Positions 55,101 to 63,946 of a stretch of DNA of 64,000 nucleotides are shown here, in pieces. The stretch's first letter is position 1. Each line of letters starts with the position of its first letter. Source of the stretch: Oceaniovalibus sp. ACAM 378. Lineage in GTDB: Bacteria; Pseudomonadota; Alphaproteobacteria; Rhodobacterales; Rhodobacteraceae. The notes under the pieces are model-generated. The model had not been told where the DNA came from and ran no database searches. It saw only the letters and a program-made list of their open reading frames with translations. The stretch spans positions 365,789 to 429,788 of the forward strand of contig NZ_VSJK01000002.1 in NCBI RefSeq assembly GCF_008085915.1. Direction: 5' to 3'. The position numbers were made by a program, and so were the translations under genes.

Positions 55101-55680
55101 CGACTATATGGGCGCCTTGAAACGCAAGGGCATCCTGACGCTTGAGCAGTTGACGGCCAAGGTCGCGCGCGGTCCGCAGGTGGCCAAACTGGCCGGGTCG
55201 GTCGCCTCGCGGCAGGAGCGTAAATCGGCCAAGGGCAACCGTTTCGCCTTTGTCCAGCTGTCCGATCCCACCGGGCTGTACGAGGTCACGCTGTTCTCGG
55301 ATACGCTGGAAAAATGCCGCGAGTTTCTGGAGCCGGGCAGCAATGTGGTGATCACCGTCGAAGCAACTGCCGAGGCGGAACAGATGAAACTGCTGTGCCG
55401 TTCGGTCGCGCTTATCGACAACGCCGTGGCCGATGCAGGCAGCGCCGGGTTGCGGGTGTTCCTTGACGATGCCGCCGCCCTGCCCACAGTGGCCGGGATC
55501 TTTGCCGAGGCGTTGAAAGACCCGCGATTGCGCACACGGGGTCCGGTCACGCTCTGTCTCATGCATCCCGATCTTCCGGGCGAGGTCGAGGTGGAGCTGG
55601 GGCAGGATTTCCCGGTAACACCACAGATCAAGGGTGCGATCAAATCGCTGGGTGGTGTCATGACAGTCGAGGATTATTGA
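52144..55680 (+). CDS. dnaE: DNA polymerase III alpha subunit
   Basis: This 1178-residue replicative polymerase has an N-terminal PHP domain (about 1-280), where the expected metal-binding HxH reads HLRLHTEYSLLEG, as in E. coli DnaE whose PHP is inactive. The polymerase domain has GPGRGSGAGSLVAYAL and the catalytic aspartates in SMPDFDIDFCMDRR (about 400) and LVKFDFLGLKTL (about 560). Helix-hairpin-helix and OB (VASRQERKSAKGNRFAFVQL) domains follow. The longer frame reaching 51649 is the antisense of the SRPBCC gene. The stop is directly followed by the lipoprotein GTG start. Confidence 0.97.
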   Translation: MNNNPRFIHLRLHTEYSLLEGAIRLKKLPGMCAAANMPAVAVTDTNNMFAALEFSVAAVESGVQPIIGCQIDVVFDPAAPGEKPRDPAPVVLLAQSEVGYGNLMKLNSALYLDKHGARPDVTLDDLAAHSDGLICLTGGPGGPVGRLLQAGQGTKAEDLMRRLAKTYPDRLYVELQRHPGEDGVAPEPERLTERGHVEMAYAMDLPLVATNDVYFPKTDMYEAHDALICIADGAYVDQQGPRRRLTPQHYFKSPREMAALFADLPEALENTVEIARRCAVKSVRRDPILPKFAENEVAELRRQAQEGLVERLKVIPHAVPVEDYEKRLEFELGIIEGMGFPGYFLIVADFIKWAKDHEIPVGPGRGSGAGSLVAYALTITDLDPLRYSLLFERFLNPERVSMPDFDIDFCMDRREEVIRYVQDKYGRDKVGQIITFGALLSKAAVRDVGRVLQMPYGQVDRLSKMIPVEGVKPVSIEKALADEPRLREMARDEEVVKRLLDYGQQVEGLLRNASTHAAGVVIGDRPLDELVPLYQDPRSDMPATQFNMKWVEQAGLVKFDFLGLKTLTVIQNAIDLIIAKDDAGTMQGRALHVSADGRTLYEPPEGGENDIALIPLDDKASYDLYASAKTVAVFQVESSGMMDALRRMRPTCIEDIVALVALYRPGPMENIPTYCEVKNGQKKLESIHPSIDHILKETQGIIVYQEQVMEIAQVMAGYSLGGADLLRRAMGKKIAAEMAKERPKFESGAKANGVDKKKATEVFDLLEKFANYGFNKSHAAAYAVVSYQTAWLKANHPVEFMAGVMNCDIHLTDKLAVYAEEVRRGLKIEIVPPCVNRSQATFTVKDGKVLYALGALKNVGTEAMKLITGARMVEGRDRPFATLFDLARRADLKRVGKRPMEMLARAGAFDELDPNRRRVFESLDALVGYSAAIHDQKSSNQVSLFGDAGDDLPEPRLSPLADWLPMEKLAEEHKAIGFYLSGHPLDDYMGALKRKGILTLEQLTAKVARGPQVAKLAGSVASRQERKSAKGNRFAFVQLSDPTGLYEVTLFSDTLEKCREFLEPGSNVVITVEATAEAEQMKLLCRSVALIDNAVADAGSAGLRVFLDDAAALPTVAGIFAEALKDPRLRTRGPVTLCLMHPDLPGEVEVELGQDFPVTPQIKGAIKSLGGVMTVEDY

Positions 55681-56535
55681 GTGTTCCAGTTCAGTAAGCT
55701 GCCCATCGCAATTGCCGCCCTTCTGTTGCTGACGGCTTGCGGGGCGCCTTCTGGTGGCGTGTCGACACCCGCCGCCGATCCGCCGGTTCAGGGGCTGGCC
55801 GCGGATCAGGCCGGGCTGGATGCCGAGGGAAATCCGATTCTGACATCCGACGCGCCACAGGGCGAGGTCACGGAACAGGCCGATGCGGGCGCGATTCCGC
55901 TGGCGCCGGTGCCCGCCGCCAAACCAGCCCGTCGCGGTCTGGCCGCGCTGTTTGGCGGCGGCCGGTCGCGCGGTGATGCGCCCGCCAAATCCGGAGGGTT
56001 CAGCCTGTTTGGCGCAGCAAACGCGGCACAGGGGCCAGGGTCGGGCAATTCATTGCCCGAGGGCACCGTGGCACCCTTTGGCGCCGTCGCGACCGCTTGC
56101 GGGCTGTCTGCCCGCGATCTGGGAACTGCGGTTGATACATCGCCAAAGGACGGTCGCGCCCAATGGACTCTGCACGACCCGATTCCCAATTCCACCGGGC
56201 CGCGCACCCATTATATCACCGGGTTCAAGGACCGCTGCGCGCGCCAGATCACCGGCGCGTTGGTGCTGTTCGGCGATCCGGTGGTGCATGAGGCCCCGCA
56301 CTATTCGGGCAGTACCCACAGCCCTGAATCGGCCGCTGACGTCGCGTATGAGACGGTGAAATCGCGGATTTGCGGCGTACGCCCGGGCACGCCCTGTCCT
56401 GCTGACCGGATCGAAAAGCTGCGCAAATCCGTCAGCTTTGTTTCAGTCTATCCCAGCTTTGGATCAAGCGGCGAATGGTTTGAAATGTTGCTGGTCAACG
56501 GGCAACTGGCGGCTTCGGGGATGTCGGCGGGCTGA
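55681..56535 (+). CDS. Hypothetical lipoprotein downstream of dnaE
   Basis: This 284-residue protein is not recognised as a named family. It starts with GTG immediately after the dnaE stop, with a GAGG upstream. Residues 1-20 form a lipoprotein signal (FSKLPIAIAALLLLTACG; lipidated Cys20). A Pro/Ala/Gly-rich linker (about 20-125) precedes a conserved-looking C-terminal domain (about 130-280) with four cysteines: TACGLSARDLG, FKDRCARQI, SRICGVRPGTPCPADRIEKL and VYPSFGSSGEWFEM. Two disulfides in the periplasm are plausible. Function unknown. Confidence 0.82.
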   Translation: MFQFSKLPIAIAALLLLTACGAPSGGVSTPAADPPVQGLAADQAGLDAEGNPILTSDAPQGEVTEQADAGAIPLAPVPAAKPARRGLAALFGGGRSRGDAPAKSGGFSLFGAANAAQGPGSGNSLPEGTVAPFGAVATACGLSARDLGTAVDTSPKDGRAQWTLHDPIPNSTGPRTHYITGFKDRCARQITGALVLFGDPVVHEAPHYSGSTHSPESAADVAYETVKSRICGVRPGTPCPADRIEKLRKSVSFVSVYPSFGSSGEWFEMLLVNGQLAASGMSAG

Positions 56536-56557
56536 ACCGGGGCACTGAACCGGGGCG
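56532..56557 (+). repeat. 13-bp tandem duplication at the lipoprotein stop
   Basis: CTGAACCGGGGCA (56532-56544) is followed at once by CTGAACCGGGGCG (56545-56557). The first copy contains the gene's TGA and the second gives a further TGA 13 bases later in another frame. Confidence 0.75.
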
Positions 56558-56564
56558 GAAGGCG

Positions 56565-56771
56565 TTACCAGTGCGGCGGGCGCTGATCTGCCAGCGGCAC
56601 TGATCCGCCAGCGTCCAACTCGCGCCCTGCCTCGCGCTGCATCAACATGGCAAGACGCCGCTCGATCAGGTCCAGCGCGGTCTGTTGCGCGGCGACGATA
56701 TCGGACAGGTCATCGACCACACGCGTCAGATGCGCGATCTGTTCTTCAAGCTGTTGCCGGTCATCATCCAT
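56565..56771 (-). CDS. slyX: SlyX-family protein
   Basis: This 68-residue protein has a heptad-type coiled coil from residue 4 to about 45 (QQLEEQIAHLTRVVDDLSDIVAAQQTALDLI split over two turns). It ends in a proline-rich tail with the diagnostic QRPPHW terminus of SlyX. The molecular role is unknown; the protein probably forms a helical oligomer. It is convergent with the lipoprotein gene and divergent from hisS. Confidence 0.92.
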   Translation of the reverse strand: MDDDRQQLEEQIAHLTRVVDDLSDIVAAQQTALDLIERRLAMLMQREAGRELDAGGSVPLADQRPPHW

Positions 56772-56904
56772 ACCGCCGCCTTAACATCGCCGGTGCAATG
56801 CGCAAGGCCTGTGTTCTTTCGCAGCCCCCCGCAGGGCGCCCCGACTTGCTCCCCCGTCTGTCATCCGCTAGACGCTGCGGCAATCCGCACAGCCGAGGCG
56901 CATG

Positions 56905-58386
56905 ATGGCCAAACCGAAAAAGACCCCCCGCCCCAAGGCCGCCGCGCCTAAGGGATTTCGTGACTATTTCGGTGACGATGTGACCCGCCGAAAGGAAATG
57001 CTGGACGCCATTGCGCGGGTTTATCACCTGTATGGCTTTGACGCTCTGGAGACTTCGGCCGTGGAAACCGTTGAGGCGCTTGGAAAATTCCTGCCCGACG
57101 TTGATCGCCCGAACGAGGGTGTTTTCGCCTGGCAAGAGGAGGGGGCAGACTGGCTTGCCCTGCGCTATGATCTGACCGCGCCGCTGGCCCGGGTCGCGGC
57201 ACAGTATCGCGATGATCTGCCCTCGCCCTATCGCCGGTTCTCAATGGGGCCGGTCTGGCGCAACGAAAAGCCGGGGCCGGGGCGATTCCGCCAGTTTTAT
57301 CAGTGTGATGCCGATACAGTGGGCGCGCCCTCGGTCGCGGCGGACGCCGAAATCTGCGCCATGCTTGCCGATGTGCTCGAGGCGGTCGGGATCGACCGCG
57401 GCGATTACATCATCCGTGTGAACAACCGCAAGGTCTTGAACGGCGTGATGGAGGTTGCCGGCCTGTCGGGCGACGACAAGGCTGCCGAACGCGGCATTGT
57501 GTTGCGCGCGATTGATAAGCTGGATCGTTTGGGCGTTGAAGGCGTGCGGGCGTTGCTGGGCGAAGGGCGCAAGGACGAGAGCGGCGATTTCACCAAAGGG
57601 GCGGGGCTGAATGAAGCTCAGGCGGAAACCGTCATGGGTTTCTTGTCCGCGCAAAGGGGTGAAGCACAAGAGACGCTCGCAAGGTTGCGCGATCTGACCG
57701 CCAGCTCTCCCACGGGGCAGACTGGTGTTGATGAACTCGAAACCATCTCCAACCTGCTTGCCGCCCAAGGCTATGGTCCCGACCGTATCATGATCGACCC
57801 TTCGGTGGTGCGCGGGCTCGGATACTATACCGGTCCCGTTTATGAAGCTGAACTGACCTTCCCGACTCTGGATGAAAAAGGCAATCCCCGGCAGTTTGGC
57901 TCTGTCGCGGGCGGTGGGCGCTATGACGATCTGGTCAAGCGTTTCACCGGGCAGGAGGTGCCTGCGACGGGTGTTTCCATCGGCGTTGACCGGTTGCTTG
58001 CGGCTTTGAACGAAAAGGGCGGGCCACGGCCAACCGGACGCGGACCGGTGATCGTTACGGTGATGGATCGCGACCGCATGACCGATTATCAGAGCATGGT
58101 TGCCGATCTGCGCCGTGCAGGCATTCGCGCCGAAGCCTATCTCGGCAACCCCAAGAATTTCGGCAATCAGTTGAAATATGCCGACAAGCGCAACGCTCCA
58201 TTCGCGATCATTCAGGGCGCTGAAGAACTGGCGCGCGGGGTGGTGCAGATCAAGGATCTGGAGCTTGGCAAACGCCTGTCCGAATCCGTCAGCCATGACG
58301 AATGGAAAGAACAACCGGCCCAATTCGAATGCACGATGACCGAGATGATCCCGGAACTCCTGCGCCGTCTGTCGCGCGACGGATGA
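56905..58386 (+). CDS. hisS: Histidyl-tRNA synthetase (alphaproteobacterial type)
   Basis: This class II synthetase of about 493 residues has its motif 2 region at [20 protein letters not shown] followed by QFYQCDAD. The HisA block is [15 protein letters not shown], and motif 3 is in GGGRYDDL...[11 protein letters not shown]. The C-terminal anticodon-binding domain begins near [11 protein letters not shown]. The sequence belongs to the divergent alphaproteobacterial class that works with tRNA-His lacking the extra G-1. ATGs at 56902 and 56905 are adjacent; the second is better spaced from GAGG. It overlaps hisZ by four bases. Confidence 0.95.
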   Translation: MAKPKKTPRPKAAAPKGFRDYFGDDVTRRKEMLDAIARVYHLYGFDALETSAVETVEALGKFLPDVDRPNEGVFAWQEEGADWLALRYDLTAPLARVAAQYRDDLPSPYRRFSMGPVWRNEKPGPGRFRQFYQCDADTVGAPSVAADAEICAMLADVLEAVGIDRGDYIIRVNNRKVLNGVMEVAGLSGDDKAAERGIVLRAIDKLDRLGVEGVRALLGEGRKDESGDFTKGAGLNEAQAETVMGFLSAQRGEAQETLARLRDLTASSPTGQTGVDELETISNLLAAQGYGPDRIMIDPSVVRGLGYYTGPVYEAELTFPTLDEKGNPRQFGSVAGGGRYDDLVKRFTGQEVPATGVSIGVDRLLAALNEKGGPRPTGRGPVIVTVMDRDRMTDYQSMVADLRRAGIRAEAYLGNPKNFGNQLKYADKRNAPFAIIQGAEELARGVVQIKDLELGKRLSESVSHDEWKEQPAQFECTMTEMIPELLRRLSRDG

Positions 58387-59495
58387 TCGCTCCTGCAATT
58401 CCAGGCCCGGAAGTTAAGGCCGAAGCCGCGCGTCTGCTGGCTCTGTTCGTCAAGGCGGGCGCTTTGCCGGTGGACACGCCGATCCTGCAACCGGCAGGTG
58501 CTTTGCTTGACCTTTATGGCGAAGACATCCGCGCCCGCGCCTTTACCACCTCGGATCCATTGCACGGCGAACAGATGTTGCGCCCGGATTTTACCGTGCC
58601 CATCGTTCAGATGCACATGGCGGGTGGTGCCGATCCTGCGCGATATGCATATGCTGGCGAGGTGTTCCGCCGTCAGGAGATCGATCCCGACCGCGCCCGC
58701 GAATATCTTCAGGTGGGGTTCGAACTGTTCGGCGGCGATGATCTGGCGGTCGCCGATGTCGAGGTTTTTGCACTGATCGCCGACGCGCTTGCGCATCTGA
58801 AGCTGCGTGTGGCGACGGGCGATATCGGCATCCTGATCGCCGCGATTCACGGATTGCAGGCCAGTGACCGGCGCAAGGCCGCGCTGCTGCGCCATATCTG
58901 GCGGCCAAAACGGTTCCGTCTGCTGCTTGACCGGTTTGCAGTGGGCGGGACGTCGCGCAAACGCGCCAAGCTGCTGGAACTCAAGAACCCGTTCAAGGGT
59001 GCGGGCCCCGAGATCGGTCTGCGCAGCCGGGCCGAGATCGAGGCCCGCCTTGCGAACCTACGGGCCGATGCCGCCGAACCGCCGATTTCAGCGGAACAGA
59101 CGCAACTTATTGACGATCTGCTTGACCTGAAGGACCATTCACCCGCCGCCTTGAGCCGGTTGCAGGATCTGGCCGTTGACCTGCCCGCGATCTCTGGCTC
59201 AGTCGACCGGGTGGCCCGCAGGTTCGATGTGATGGCAGCGCGCGGCATCGACATTGACGGGCTGGATTTCGAGGTCGGGTATGGCCGTACATCGATGGAA
59301 TACTATGATGGCTTCGTCTTCGGCTTTTATGCCGAGGGCCGCCACGATCTGCCGCCGGTGGCCACGGGCGGGCGTTATGACGCGCTGACCCGGGTGCTGG
59401 GTAACGGTCAGGAATCCGCTCGCGGCCGTTCGATTCCGGCCGTGGGGGGCGTGATCCGGCCTGATCTGGCGCTGATGCTGGGAGGCGCGACATGA
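58383..59495 (+). CDS. hisZ: ATP phosphoribosyltransferase regulatory subunit
   Basis: This 370-residue HisRS paralogue forms a hetero-octamer with short HisG to start histidine synthesis. It keeps the synthetase fold: [13 protein letters not shown], a motif 2-like [30 protein letters not shown], and the C-terminal [12 protein letters not shown]. It lacks an anticodon-binding domain. It starts at the ATG overlapping the hisS stop and overlaps hisG by four bases, so all three genes are coupled. The presence of HisZ is required because HisG here is the short form. Confidence 0.94.
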   Translation: MIAPAIPGPEVKAEAARLLALFVKAGALPVDTPILQPAGALLDLYGEDIRARAFTTSDPLHGEQMLRPDFTVPIVQMHMAGGADPARYAYAGEVFRRQEIDPDRAREYLQVGFELFGGDDLAVADVEVFALIADALAHLKLRVATGDIGILIAAIHGLQASDRRKAALLRHIWRPKRFRLLLDRFAVGGTSRKRAKLLELKNPFKGAGPEIGLRSRAEIEARLANLRADAAEPPISAEQTQLIDDLLDLKDHSPAALSRLQDLAVDLPAISGSVDRVARRFDVMAARGIDIDGLDFEVGYGRTSMEYYDGFVFGFYAEGRHDLPPVATGGRYDALTRVLGNGQESARGRSIPAVGGVIRPDLALMLGGAT

Positions 59496-60184
59496 CGTTG
59501 AAGCTGGGCGTGCCGTCCAAGGGGCGGCTGATGGAAAAGACGTTTCAATGGTTCGCCGGTCATGGCATCGAGATGGGGCGCACCGGGTCCGAGCGGGAAT
59601 ACTCCGGTTCGGTTTCCGGGGTCGAGGGCGTCGAACTGGTGCTGCTGAGTGCCGGAGAAGTGCCGCGCGAACTGGCCGCCGGGCGCATCCACATGGGGGT
59701 GACCGGCAGCGATCTGGTGCTTGAAAAGCTGCCCCTGTGGGACAGACAGGTGAGTGAAGTGACCGAAATGGGGTTCGGTCACGCCGATCTTATCATCGCA
59801 GTTCCCGATTGCTGGGTCGATGTTGAAACGCTGGACGATCTGGATGCGGCGGCGGCGGCATTTCGGGCGAAGCACGGATTCAGGATGCGGATCGCAACGA
59901 AATATCACCGGCTGGTCCGGACTTACCTGCGCACCCACGGGGTGGCGGATTATCAACTGGTCGACAGTCAGGGCGCCACCGAAGGCACCGTGCGCAACGA
60001 AACCGCCGAGGCAGTGGCAGACATCACCAGCAGCGGCGAAACCCTGCGCGCCAACCATCTGCGCATGCTGTCTGACGGCCCGGTGCATCAAAGCCAGGCA
60101 ACGCTGTATAAATCCCGAATGGCGCAATGGGATGATGTGGCGATCGCAGCCCGGGAACAGATCCGCGTCCGGCTGGGGCTGTAA
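59492..60184 (+). CDS. hisG: ATP phosphoribosyltransferase, short form
   Basis: This 230-residue catalytic subunit catalyses the first step of histidine synthesis from ATP and phosphoribosyl pyrophosphate. Visible family blocks are LKLGVPSKGRLMEKT at the N-terminus, AGRIHMGVTGSDLVLE (about 65-80), FRMRIATKYHRLVRTYL (about 129-145) and the PRPP loop in VDSQGATEGTVRNETAEAVADI (split around residue 165). It lacks the C-terminal regulatory domain of long HisG, in keeping with hisZ directly upstream. A large palindrome follows. Confidence 0.96.
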   Translation: MTLKLGVPSKGRLMEKTFQWFAGHGIEMGRTGSEREYSGSVSGVEGVELVLLSAGEVPRELAAGRIHMGVTGSDLVLEKLPLWDRQVSEVTEMGFGHADLIIAVPDCWVDVETLDDLDAAAAAFRAKHGFRMRIATKYHRLVRTYLRTHGVADYQLVDSQGATEGTVRNETAEAVADITSSGETLRANHLRMLSDGPVHQSQATLYKSRMAQWDDVAIAAREQIRVRLGL

Positions 60185-60230
60185 CGCTCGCGTCTCTTTC
60201 TCGGCTTCGATGAAGGGCATCCAGCCCTAA

Positions 60231-60340
60231 AGCGTGTTCCGTTTTACCAGATTCATGCCTTCAAGCGCCGGGATGAGGCAGCGTTTGCAACGCGCAATGC
60301 GTTCATCCCGGCACTTGAATTCAATTGAACGCAACACGCT
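60231..60340. repeat. 110-bp imperfect palindromic element (REP/MITE-like or bidirectional terminator)
   Basis: Outer arms AGCGTGTT (60231-60238) and AACACGCT (60333-60340) enclose a second stem, 60261-60276 with 60303-60318 (15 of 16 pairs). Inside lies a small GCGTT/AACGC hairpin. The element fills the gap between convergent hisG and the DUF1489 gene and ends exactly before the latter's stop codon (60341-60343). It can fold as one long hairpin on either strand. Confidence 0.75.
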
Positions 60341-60772
60341 CTAGCGCACACCGATATCCGCAAGGGCTGCCATCAATTGCGGCGGCAGGTCCGAGTCGGT
60401 CGCGGCGCGACTTCCCAGATCGCTGGGCGAATCAGCGGGTGGCAGATAGCGCCAGCCCTGAAAGGGTCTGCGCGGCACGGGTTCGGTGCGGTGAATTTCG
60501 GGGTCGAGCACAATGCCACAGCGGTCAATCCCGTCGCCACGATCGACGTGGTCAAGCCGCACGATCCGCTGCCGTGCCAGCACAACGCCCTTGATCACCC
60601 AGAAAAGCGATCCGCCGTCACAAAGTTCTGCGGCGCGTTTCGGCCACATCCGGGTAACATGGCGCGGCAGACCATCGGGACCTTTCGCGCGGGTCTGGCC
60701 CTGCCAATCGATCAGATCCTCGACGGAATCTGCGCCGACGCAGAGTTTCAGCATATTGACGTGACTATCCAA
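60341..60772 (-). CDS. DUF1489-family protein
   Basis: This 143-residue conserved alphaproteobacterial protein has the typical start region NMLKLCVGADSVEDLIDWQ and the middle blocks VTRMWPKRAAEL and LFWVIKGVVLARQRIV. It ends with PFQGWRYLPPADSPSDL, diagnostic of DUF1489. The function is unknown. An internal ATG at codon 7 is an alternative start. It is convergent with hisG and divergent from nrdJ. Confidence 0.88.
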   Translation of the reverse strand: MDSHVNMLKLCVGADSVEDLIDWQGQTRAKGPDGLPRHVTRMWPKRAAELCDGGSLFWVIKGVVLARQRIVRLDHVDRGDGIDRCGIVLDPEIHRTEPVPRRPFQGWRYLPPADSPSDLGSRAATDSDLPPQLMAALADIGVR

Positions 60773-61005
60773 AGGCTCACCCCCAAGTGACCTCTATATG
60801 GTAAGTGATCGGCCCGGATCTGCAAGGTGTCGGGGTGCCTCATCGGTCCCTTGCGGTCCCTTTTCGGCGCGGCGGGCACAGATCAGCAAAAATTGCCCGC
60901 CTGGCCGTTTGGTCGTTTCCTCTGGTCGGCCATTCGCGTTACTGTCGGTATTCCCCCCCGACTCGCGCCTGCGCGCCGCCCGGACCAGCCGAAGGATTCG
61001 CTACC

Positions 61006-63333
61006 ATGACCCGTTTCTCCGCCCCCATCGCCGAGCAGATCTGGGACATGAAATATCGCCTTAAAGATGCCGACGGTACGGCGGTCGACACCACCGTCGA
61101 AGACACCTGGCGCCGGATCGCCCGCGCCACTGCGGCAGTCGAAAAGGATCCCGCCATTTGGGAAGAGCGTTTCTTTGCCGCGCTTGAGGATTTCCGCTAT
61201 CTGCCCGCTGGCAGGATCACCGCCGGGGCAGGCACCGGGCGCAGCGTCACACTGTTCAACTGTTTCGTCATGGGTACGATCCCCGACTCAATGTCCGGCA
61301 TATTCGAGGCGCTGCGCGAGGCTGCCCTGACCATGCAGCAGGGCGGCGGCATCGGCTATGACTTCAGCACGATCCGCCCCCGTGGCGCGGATGTGAAAGG
61401 CGTGGCGGCCGATGCGAGCGGCCCGCTGTCCTTCATGGATGTCTGGGATGCGATGTGCCGTACGATCATGTCTGCGGGATCGCGGCGCGGCGCGATGATG
61501 GCGACCATGCGTTGCGATCACCCGGATATCGAAGACTTCATCACCGCCAAATCCGACCCCGCCCGCCTGCGCAATTTCAACGTGTCCGTTCTGGTTACTG
61601 ACCCGTTCATGGCGGCGGTCAAGGCCGACAACGCCTGGGATCTGGTGTTCGAAGGCAAGGTGCACCGCACGGTTCGGGCGCGCGACCTGTGGGACGCGAT
61701 CATGCGGTCGACCTTTGATTTCGCTGAACCGGGCGTGATCTTCATCGACCGGATCAATGCTGCCAACAACCTTGGGTATTGCGAAACCATCGCGGCCACC
61801 AACCCTTGCGGCGAACAGCCCCTGCCGCCCTATGGTGCCTGTCTGCTGGGCTCGATCAACCTTGCCCGTCTGATCCGTGATCCGTTCGGCCCCGCCGCCG
61901 CGCTGGACGACGGGGCGCTGGATGATCTGGTGCGGGTTGCTGTGCGGATGATGGACAACGTGGTCGATGCCTCGCGCTTCCCCTTGCCGCAGCAAGAGCT
62001 TGAGGCGAAGAACAAGCGTCGCATCGGGCTTGGGGTCACCGGATTGGCCGATGCTCTGGTCATGGTCGGTGCGCGCTATGGATCGGATGAGGCGGCTCTT
62101 CTGACCGAACGCTGGATGCATGCGATCGCCCGCTCCGCCTATCTTGCGTCGGTCGATCTGGCGCAGGAAAAGGGTGCCTTTCCGCTGTTTGACGCAGAGA
62201 AATTTCTGGCGTCGGGCGCGATGCAGGGCATGGACGCTGATGTGCGCGCCGCGATCGCCGAACACGGAATCCGTAACGCGCTGCTGACCTCGGTTGCGCC
62301 GACCGGCACCATTTCGCTCTATGCGGGCAATGTGTCCAGCGGGATCGAACCGGTTTTCGCCCATGCCTATACCCGCAAGGTGCTGCAAAAAGACGGCTCG
62401 CGCACCGAGGAAGAGGTGGTGGACTATGCCGTCCAGATGTGGCGCGACAAGAAGGGTGACGCCCCTTTGCCCGAGTATTTCGTCAACGCCCAGACCCTGC
62501 CGCCGCTCGACCATGTAAAGATGCAGGCGGCGGCGCAAAAATGGGTGGACTCATCGATTTCCAAGACGATCAACTGCCCCGAGGATATCTCGTTTGATGA
62601 TTTCAAGGACGTCTATATGGCGGCCTGGGATCAGGGGTGCAAAGGCTGCACAACCTATCGGCCCAATGCGGTGACGGGCAGCGTTCTGACTGTGTCCGAG
62701 CCGAAAGCCACCGATACTGCGGCTATCTCTCCCACCGATGCAAACGGGCAGGAAGCCGCGCCCGAACTGGTCGCAAACCTTGATGGTGCACCGCAACGCC
62801 CGCACGGCGATGTCGTGTATATTGCCGAGCCGCTGGACCGGCCGCAGACCCTTGAGGGCAATACATACAAGGTGAAATGGCCTGACAGCGAACATGCGCT
62901 GTACATCACGATCAACGATATCGTCATCGGCGGCCACCGCCGCCCATTCGAGGTGTTCATCAACTCGAAGAACATGGAGCATTTCGCCTGGACGGTGGCG
63001 CTGACCCGGATGATTTCAGCAGTCTTCCGGCGTGGCGGCGATGTGTCCTTCGTGGTCGAGGAGCTGAAAGCGGTGTTCGATCCACGGGGCGGGGCATGGA
63101 TGCAGGGCAAGTATATCCCCAGCATACTGGCGGCAATCGGCGGAGTGATAGAGCGGCACATGATCGTCACCGGCTTCATCGAAGGCGAGGGCATGGGCCT
63201 GAAATCCGACCCCCGCGCCGACATTGCCGCCGCCCCCCGCGGAAAAGCCTGCTCATCCTGCGGCGGATACGAGATGCGGATGATCGAAGGCTGCATGACC
63301 TGCGCAAGCTGCGGCTTTTCGAAGTGTGGCTGA
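61006..63333 (+). CDS. nrdJ: Adenosylcobalamin-dependent (class II) ribonucleotide reductase
   Basis: This 775-residue enzyme makes deoxyribonucleotides without oxygen dependence. Family blocks include GRSVTLFNCFVMGTIPDS, MQQGGGIGYDFSTIRPRG and TNPCGEQPLPPYGACLLGSI (the active-site Cys and Glu). It also has TSVAPTGTISLYAGNVSSG and DQGCKGCTTYRPN. The C-terminal tail carries two CxxC pairs (CSSCGGYEM, CMTCASCGFSKCG) that regenerate the active-site disulfide. The ATG at 61006 with AAGGA nine bases upstream is chosen; the open frame further upstream is unlike the family. No B12 riboswitch was recognised in the 233-base gap ahead. Confidence 0.94.
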   Translation: MTRFSAPIAEQIWDMKYRLKDADGTAVDTTVEDTWRRIARATAAVEKDPAIWEERFFAALEDFRYLPAGRITAGAGTGRSVTLFNCFVMGTIPDSMSGIFEALREAALTMQQGGGIGYDFSTIRPRGADVKGVAADASGPLSFMDVWDAMCRTIMSAGSRRGAMMATMRCDHPDIEDFITAKSDPARLRNFNVSVLVTDPFMAAVKADNAWDLVFEGKVHRTVRARDLWDAIMRSTFDFAEPGVIFIDRINAANNLGYCETIAATNPCGEQPLPPYGACLLGSINLARLIRDPFGPAAALDDGALDDLVRVAVRMMDNVVDASRFPLPQQELEAKNKRRIGLGVTGLADALVMVGARYGSDEAALLTERWMHAIARSAYLASVDLAQEKGAFPLFDAEKFLASGAMQGMDADVRAAIAEHGIRNALLTSVAPTGTISLYAGNVSSGIEPVFAHAYTRKVLQKDGSRTEEEVVDYAVQMWRDKKGDAPLPEYFVNAQTLPPLDHVKMQAAAQKWVDSSISKTINCPEDISFDDFKDVYMAAWDQGCKGCTTYRPNAVTGSVLTVSEPKATDTAAISPTDANGQEAAPELVANLDGAPQRPHGDVVYIAEPLDRPQTLEGNTYKVKWPDSEHALYITINDIVIGGHRRPFEVFINSKNMEHFAWTVALTRMISAVFRRGGDVSFVVEELKAVFDPRGGAWMQGKYIPSILAAIGGVIERHMIVTGFIEGEGMGLKSDPRADIAAAPRGKACSSCGGYEMRMIEGCMTCASCGFSKCG

Positions 63334-63402
63334 CGGATGTCGGAATGGTTGTTCTGACCACCAATTAATGGCCATTGGCCGGGTTAGAATGACCATTTTG
63401 CA

Positions 63403-63890
63403 AGCATAAGAAGCGACGAGAACGAACAGATCGCCGATCTGTTGGTTGGGCTGACGGATGCGAGGAAGACCTGGGGCTTTGGGCTGTGCTTTTTGCATCT
63501 GCGCAACGTCAAAGGCCATCCATGGAACCACAAAAGGGTTTACCGGATCTACTGCGAACTTGAGCTGAATCTGCGGATCAAGCCCCGGAAACGGCTGAAA
63601 CCGGACAAACCCGATGCGCTGGCGGTGCCTGACGTCCCCAATGTGACTTGGGCGATGGATTTCATGGCCGATCGCCTTGGGCCCTCTCATGGTTTGCATG
63701 CAAACCACTGCCGGGTAATAGACGGTCGCGCATTCCGGCTCTTGAACGTGCTCGACGACTTCAACCGCGAGGGGTTGGGTATCGAGGTGGATTTTTCTTT
63801 GCCCGCCGAAAGGGTCATCCGGAGCCTCAACCGCATCATCGAATGGCGCGGCAAGCCCGGCACCATTCGGGTGGACAACGTCCTATGTGC
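63403..63890 (+). pseudogene. IS3-family transposase (OrfB) remnant
   Basis: The open frame carries [61 protein letters not shown] and [11 protein letters not shown] (first Asp of the DDE triad). [26 protein letters not shown] and GTIRVDN (second Asp) follow. It is the middle of an IS3-type OrfB. The 5' part is missing and the frame breaks right after the second Asp, so the catalytic Glu is lost. A segment near 63680-63720 ([14 protein letters not shown]) appears inserted relative to the family and contains a perfect 16-bp palindrome, GGTTTGCATGCAAACC (63691-63706). The remnant cannot be active. Confidence 0.85.
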
Positions 63891-63924
63891 GGAATGATCT
63901 GTTGATTTGGCATCAGGCTATTGT

Positions 63925-63946
63925 CATGTCGAGCACTCCCGACATG
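63925..63946. other. Short inverted repeat near the window edge
   Basis: CATGTCG at 63925-63931 pairs with CGACATG at 63940-63946. It lies in the 110-base stretch after the transposase remnant, in which I see no gene. It may be an end of another element, a terminator or chance. Confidence 0.35.

Noticed and set aside
60773..61005. Possible cobalamin riboswitch ahead of nrdJ
   Set aside because: I searched for the B12-box GCCACTG and conserved flanking stems and found none.
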